Of a stretch of 64,000 nt of DNA, positions 59,819-64,000 are shown one piece after another. The position numbers and the translations under genes were made by a program. How positions within the stretch are numbered: the first letter of the stretch is position 1; each line of letters begins with the position of its first letter. The notes beneath the pieces were generated by a model. That model saw only the letters and a list, made by a program, of their open reading frames with translations. It had not been told where the DNA came from and ran no database searches. This stretch comes from Hormoscilla sp. GUM202. Its GTDB lineage: Bacteria; Cyanobacteriota; Cyanobacteriia; Cyanobacteriales; Desertifilaceae. Where the stretch lies: NCBI GenBank assembly GCA_005518205.2, contig RFFC02000022.1, positions 1 through 64,000 on the forward strand, in the 5' to 3' direction.

Positions 59819-60347
59819 GTGCGATTCGTTCAGGACTAACGACAAATGTCGGAACAACCTGACTAGCCACCATAAGGCTAGTAACTGTGGTACTCATGAG
59901 GGTTCAAACCCCTCCCACCTGATACGGGTGTGACACCGGTCCTTAGTGCTATGGAGTGACATCACTATGGTGCGAAGCAAGGACTTAAATGTAGGCCATC
60001 TGGCAGCCTAAGCCGGAGACGCCGCTAGGAAAGATGTTCATGGCTAGAAAAAGCGAACCTATGATTAAGCCTCGTTACTAACGACCAGCGTAATAAGGCT
60101 GACACGCTGGAGCCAAAAGGCAAAGATGGTCTAGTGATAGATTTCCATATTGTCTATCAACGTATCCTAAAAGCACCATCCGGGGTATAGTAGGGGCCTA
60201 AAAACATCAAGATGATACCACGGAACGAAGTAACTCCCAATACGCTATCCCTGGAATCGACCGCCTGTGGATACAGCTTGTTCAGGAAACAAGTAGAACA
60301 TTTTTGTGCTAAACTAGAGCTATACTCAATGCAGACCTTATTCAGCT

Positions 60348-60599
60348 ATGGGACGTTACTCTCTGGACCTTAGACAAAAAGTCGTCACTGCTTATAAATT
60401 GGGCAAAGGCTCGAGGAGGCAACTTGCCGAGCAGTTTATGCTCAGTCCTGCTACTGTTCATAGTTATATAAAACAATATCGAGAAACGCAAGATCTAACC
60501 CCTAAAAAACCCGGCCCCAAACGTCCGGGCAAGCTAGAAGCCTATCGAGACTTGATCGTGAAGATGGTAAAAGATTACCCAGATTGTCCGGTAGGCTGA
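60348..60599 (+). CDS. IS630 transposase, N-terminal helix-turn-helix part
   Basis: MGRYSLDLRQKVVTAYKLGKG, then SRRQLAEQFMLSPATVHSYIKQYRETQDL forms the DNA-binding helix-turn-helix, followed by a basic linker (KKPGPKRPGK). The frame ends at 60599; the rest of the protein is in another frame, so the gene needs frameshifting or is broken between 60590 and 60780. Confidence 0.88.
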   Translation: MGRYSLDLRQKVVTAYKLGKGSRRQLAEQFMLSPATVHSYIKQYRETQDLTPKKPGPKRPGKLEAYRDLIVKMVKDYPDCPVG

Positions 60600-60780
60600 G
60601 GGAACATCTGTTAAATGAGCAGGATGTTTATGTCAGTGTAGGGGGGATGTGTGAGTTCCTAAAAAAAGAAGGCTTAACTCTTAAAAAAAAACTTACCGGG
60701 CAGAAAAAGTAGCAACTCCAGCAGTTCAACAGCAGCGAGTTGATTACCGAGAGCGGGTTCGAGATGTCCCACAGGGAAAA

Positions 60781-61329
60781 TTGATATTTATTGATGAGGC
60801 AGCTTTCTGGATAGGGATGAGTCGCGAAATGGCCAGGTCGTGTCCGAGAGCGCCGGTGGGCGTCTCTGGACACGAGAGTGAAAAAGGTAAAAAGGCATTC
60901 TATTTAAGACCATTTTATAAGGGCAGGAAAATGACGTTAATCGGAGCAATAAGTATTGAAAGGGTTGTGGCGAAAAAAGCAATTAAAGGCTCTATGAAAG
61001 GTAAGGATTTTAAGGATTTTGTTGAACATGACCTGGTGGAGAAGCTGAATCCCGGGGATGTGGTAGTTATGGATAACCTTAATATCCATAAAATGAAAGG
61101 TATCGAAGAACTGATAGTCGCTACGGGAGCAAGAGTAGAATATTTATCACCCTACTCACCAGACTTCAATCCTATTGAGATGTTGTGGTCAACGGTTAAG
61201 TCACTGGTCAGAATGTTCCCAACACGAGCAATGGAGGCGCTAGAAAAGTTAATTGAACTTGCTCTAATGCTGATTGGAACAAATACGTTTAAAAACTGGT
61301 TTACTAAATGCTGTTATTGTACTAGCTAA
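60781..61329 (+). CDS. IS630 transposase, catalytic part
   Basis: DDE catalytic core: IFIDEAAFWIG (first Asp), VVVMDNLNIHK (second Asp) and YSPDFNPIEMLWSTVK (Glu). Residues ~20-33 (SCPRAPVGVSGHE) come from a 38-39-base palindrome (60838-60875) whose arms GTGTCCGAGAG / TCTCTGGACAC resemble the outer arms of the 72-bp element. The piece between this frame and the N-terminal part (60600-60780) contains AERVATPAVQQQRVDYRERVRDVPQGKL-like text in a shifted frame. Confidence 0.85.
   Translation: MIFIDEAAFWIGMSREMARSCPRAPVGVSGHESEKGKKAFYLRPFYKGRKMTLIGAISIERVVAKKAIKGSMKGKDFKDFVEHDLVEKLNPGDVVVMDNLNIHKMKGIEELIVATGARVEYLSPYSPDFNPIEMLWSTVKSLVRMFPTRAMEALEKLIELALMLIGTNTFKNWFTKCCYCTS
60838..60875. repeat. 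38-bp palindrome in IS630 transposase
   Basis: TCGTGTCCGAGAG...CTCTGGACACGA, an inverted repeat related in its arms (TCCGAGAG / CTCTGGA and the GGTGGGC core) to the 72-bp element, but without the central part. It does not disrupt the frame. Confidence 0.7.
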
Positions 61330-61798
61330 CTTGTGAACAATATGTAAGTTAGATGATAAGCGCAAGCTATTGGGAGAGAGATGTGTCAAGAAGCAAATGC
61401 CCAGGGTAATACCTAGGATAGCAATAACTGAGTAGAGATACACAGGAAAATGCCCAGGCTGACGTGGCACGGTGATAATAGGAAAGTATCGGGAAGAGTA
61501 GTCCTGACTATATTACGAAACCAGCTTTCGAGCTAGGTATAAGTCCCAGAAGTTCCTGCAAAAAGTAGGCAATGCTTAAGCAGTATAACAAAAACAGAAA
61601 GCAACCTAAAAGCAACTAAAGGAACTGCTAGGATAGGGACAAAATGACAGGTACTGAGGCCAAGGAATAGGAACCAAAACCTTGAACCGAAAGCTACCCA
61701 TGACAGGGGCCTATTACCCAGTAGCCGGATGCGGTGAAAATCGCATGTCCGGTTCCGAAAGGGAGGGTTGGGAAGCGATTCCCAGCTCGACCCCTAAT

Positions 61799-62085
61799 AC
61801 ACCAAAAGATAACCAAAGGGACTCATGCTCCGGTGCCGTATCCCAGCAGAGAGTTCAGCGCAGCAACAAAAAACATAGCTGACAGTGGCCAGACACCCGC
61901 AAGATTAGGGTGACGCCAAACCCAAGTCCGGAAAGACGACGCTATGATTGAGCCAGTAAAGACAAGCTGCGATCGCATTGTCAACCCTAGAGATCCTTTA
62001 TCCGATCACTCAAAAGTTACACTTGAAACACTTTTGCTTCCATAATGGGTCTAGCCGCCGCTGGTTAGGCCCATTATTGTTTAAA
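61799..62085 (+). ncRNA. Candidate structured RNA, locus 2 (3' exon of intron 3)
   Basis: Paralog of 59443-59760, roughly 60-70% alike, with changes that preserve stems (see that entry). Ends in the hairpin TGGGTCTA...TAGGCCCA (62046-62073) followed by TTATTGTTT, which resembles an intrinsic terminator. No protein frame is conserved between the two loci. Confidence 0.5.
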
Positions 62086-62269
62086 GGGGCGTTGCACATT
62101 TTGGGGATGATGGTTGCAACGAAGCTAATTCTTTCTTCAAAATTCAAAATTCAAAATGGAGAATTGCTAATGACAGATATTTAGCCAGATATAGATATTT
62201 ATCACCAGAACCGATGCCACTGGTCGCCATGGTACGTGGTCACTTATCATCCCGTCGTTATGCAACGCC
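62086..62269. mobile_element. MITE-like element with GGCGTTGCA ends
   Basis: Starts GGGGCGTTGCACATTTTGGG and ends TTATGCAACGCC, flanked by TTTAAA on both sides (62080-62085, 62270-62275). Interior has no gene. A 26-base copy of its left end recurs at 62301-62326. Confidence 0.65.
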
Positions 62270-62414
62270 TTTAAAGGTATTGTTCCCGTCAGAATGTGAA
62301 GGGCGTTGCACATTTTGGGGATGATGCCCTTTTTGCACATAACTGAAAATGGCTTGTAGTCTAAGTCAATAGTCCGGACAGTTTTGAGAAGAATTTTTAT
62401 AATTCACTATTGTT

Positions 62415-63432
62415 AACCTAAGTTGCGACCTATTTAAAAAAATATGAATTACCCACTTAGACTTTACAGATATTTTGAGGGTTTTAGTAGCCCTCGATAC
62501 AAAATTATATTTTTATTGTGCTATGCGGCGGGTTGGCTGTTTAGAGGTTATAATGTACTAAAATAACAGTTAATTGCTGGTTCTGTAGATTATGGAAGAT
62601 ATGATTACAACAATTTTTGTTCTTTGCGACGAGCTCCTAAAAGCTTTGAATATAAAAGAAGATCCACAAGTAAAAATGAACAATGCAGAGGTGATGACGG
62701 TAGGATTGGTTGCTGCATATTTTTTTGGAGGACGAGCGCTATTGTCAATTTATGGTGGAACACAATTATCTAAAAAATCTGTTAAGTAAAAGTAGATTCA
62801 ATCGGAGATTACATAATATAGGCGAACCAATTTGGATGCTTTTATTCCAAGTCAGAGCGCAAACATTTAAACAGCTCAATCCAGGTCAAGAATGTCAAGA
62901 ATATATTCTTGATAGTTTCCCTGTGCCAGTCTGTGACAATATTAGGATTGATAGATGTAAAATTTATAAGCAAGAAGAAGATCGAGGATATATTGCAAGT
63001 AAAAAACGTTATTTTTATGGATTAAGGGTTCATATGTTAGTAAACAAAAGTGGAAATCCAATAGAATTTTATCTAGCCCCGGGTAGTTATAATGACGTTA
63101 AACTTCTGCAATCTTTTTGCTTCGATTTACCATCAAATTCTCTAGTTTATGGAGACAAAGCTTATAACGATTATCAATTAGAAGATTTACTAAAAGAGTC
63201 GGCAAATATCAAATTAAAACCTTTGCGAAAAAAGAATTCAAAAAGAAAAGAATCTCCTTGTTTTGAATATATACAACAGGTAACTAGAAAACAAGTTGAA
63301 ACATGTTTTAGTCGGATAACTAATTTGTTTCCCAAGTCAATTCATGCCGTTACATCCAAAGGATTTGAATTGAAAATAATTCTCTTTATCATCGCTTTTT
63401 GTATTCAATTTTTATAGGTCGCAACTTAAGTT
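62415..63432 (+). mobile_element. IS982-family insertion sequence (1018 bp)
   Basis: Terminal inverted repeats AACCTAAGTTGCGACC / GGTCGCAACTTAAGTT (one mismatch). Flanks ATTGTT at 62409-62414 and 63433-63438 are the likely target duplication (it could be read as 8 bp). The single gene inside is frameshifted. Confidence 0.9.
62592..63417 (+). pseudogene. IS982 transposase, frameshifted
   Basis: N-terminal frame 62592-62789 (MEDMITTIFVLCDELLKALNIKEDPQVKMNNAEVMTVGLVAAYFFGG) continues in the +1 frame from about 62725 (LEDERYCQFMVEHNYLKNLLSKSRFNRRLHNIGEPIW...). Catalytic acids are in YILDSFPVPVCDNIRI, LVYGDKAYNDYQLEDLL and TRKQVETCFSRITNLFPKSIHA. The second frame supplies 235 residues. One indel near 62725 separates them; sequencing error or inactivation. 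Confidence 0.87.
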
Positions 63433-64000
63433 ATTGTTAATATCCAGTCAGAGGGTCATAATACATATGTATTACGACAGCCAGTCAGAGGAAAAGGGAG
63501 TTTGTCTCCAAGCTATCCACCCGCTCCGAGTACGGTAGTAAACCAAATCTAAGAAGCACTCATGGGATAGCCTCGGAGAGTCTTCTCGCGGAACTGCTGA
63601 AAACAGCAGGCCATTTCTACAAACCCCAGGCAGAGCCGTGGGAACGAGGGGGGGGACACAGGACCGTAGTCAAATCGCTACATATTGACCACACCCCCAA
63701 ATCATTACCCGACAATGGTTTGGGCGATGTTTTCCCCAGGATGTCTCCACTTTTGATGGCTGGGGAGCTATATATTGCATCACACAAAGTATACCAAATT
63801 TTTAGGCCACTTTGAATTTTTATACCATAGGGCAAATTTTTTGTCAAATTTTTCTGATCTATTGGTACGGATCATAATTTATCGTTTTTGTAAATAAAAT
63901 TTAGCGAAGCGTGGGTTTTCCCTGCCCCCTCATCCCCCTTGTTTCTCAACTGCCCATGCAATCACCTTTTGTCCCAACTGCACACGCTGATCGCTATCCA
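63433..64000. other. Right-edge intergenic region
   Basis: No convincing gene. A palindrome GTCATAATACATATGTATTACGAC (63456-63479) is bracketed by two CCAGTCAGAGG copies. TATTGACCACACCC at about 63684-63697 is the right end of the GGGTGTGGTC MITE family, but no matching left end was found, so it is a relic. Confidence 0.5.

Larger units (their letters stand above)
60274..61344 (+). mobile_element. IS630/Tc1-type insertion sequence (1071 bp)
   Basis: Ends CAGCTTGTTCA... and ...TGAACAATATG form imperfect inverted repeats and are flanked by TA on both sides (60272-60273, 61345-61346), the target duplication of this family. It sits inside intron copy 3. Confidence 0.9.
59819..61798 (+). mobile_element. 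Group II intron copy 3, interrupted by an IS630-type element
   Basis: First part 59819-60273 and second part 61347-61798 join at a TA to give the same 907-bp intron as copies 1 and 2, apparently without other changes. The 3' flank begins ACACCAAAAGA. The insertion lies in the domain I-III region and must block splicing unless it is removed. Confidence 0.92.

Noticed and set aside
63617..63847. 76-codon minus-strand frame at the right edge
   Set aside because: Low-complexity, overlaps a MITE end relic, and shows no family features.

Overview
The window is from a cyanobacterium. The octamer GCGATCGC (HIP1) is scattered through nearly all of it. It carries a mycosporine-like amino acid (MAA) sunscreen cluster and a nickel superoxide dismutase. 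Many intergenic gaps hold palindromes of the type GAAACCCGGTTTC, which I associate with filamentous (Oscillatoriales-like) cyanobacteria; that last placement is inference. No tRNA, rRNA or CRISPR array was seen.

Layout. 1-6940: a decayed left flank (frameshifted universal stress protein, hybrid kinase remnant), RNase T2, a leucine-rich-repeat/antitoxin fusion with a PIN toxin, a 5' fragment of a group II intron, a methyltransferase truncated by a small palindrome, and a Gfo/Idh/MocA oxidoreductase. 6998-8675: non-coding, with a MITE, a three-copy 120-bp tandem repeat and a hairpin leading into the MAA cluster. 8676-29900, all on the plus strand: mysA, mysB, mysC, a PutP-like symporter, an EamA exporter, a TerB-like protein, a C-A-T-TE NRPS, a SAM O-methyltransferase, mysD, a 3-hydroxyisobutyrate-type dehydrogenase, a second EamA gene split by an ISKra4 element, a TauD-like dioxygenase and a second symporter. 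29996-34152: acetyltransferases and a secreted sulfatase. 34540-41392: a sodX/mysD chimeric remnant, a second NRPS (A-T-C) with its own EamA gene, then sodX and sodN. 41672-47616: Hsp70-like protein, NifX-like protein and rhamnose genes rhaD-rhaB. 47617-57156: pseudogenes, duplicated Uma2 genes, a Panacea-domain gene, a second ISKra4 element, a broken symporter and murD. 57629-61798: three 907-bp copies of an ORF-less group II intron, two of them exactly head to tail and one split by an IS630-type element, sitting in two paralogous loci that look like structured RNA genes. 62415-63432: an IS982-type element.

How it works together. mysA-mysB-mysC should make 4-deoxygadusol and then mycosporine-glycine. 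Two different condensing enzymes (MysD ligase and a MysE-like NRPS) plus a methyltransferase, dehydrogenase and Fe/2-oxoglutarate oxygenase could then diversify it. Symporter/EamA pairs, duplicated repeatedly and partly decayed, would handle import and export. This is a larger MAA locus than the classical four- or five-gene cluster and is the main candidate for undescribed biology.

A second theme is small palindromic insertions inside protein genes. A 150-bp MITE (9-bp target duplication), a 72-bp palindrome (twice, with an empty paralogous site), and 45-, about 39- and 27-bp palindromes all keep the reading frame, although one brings a stop codon.
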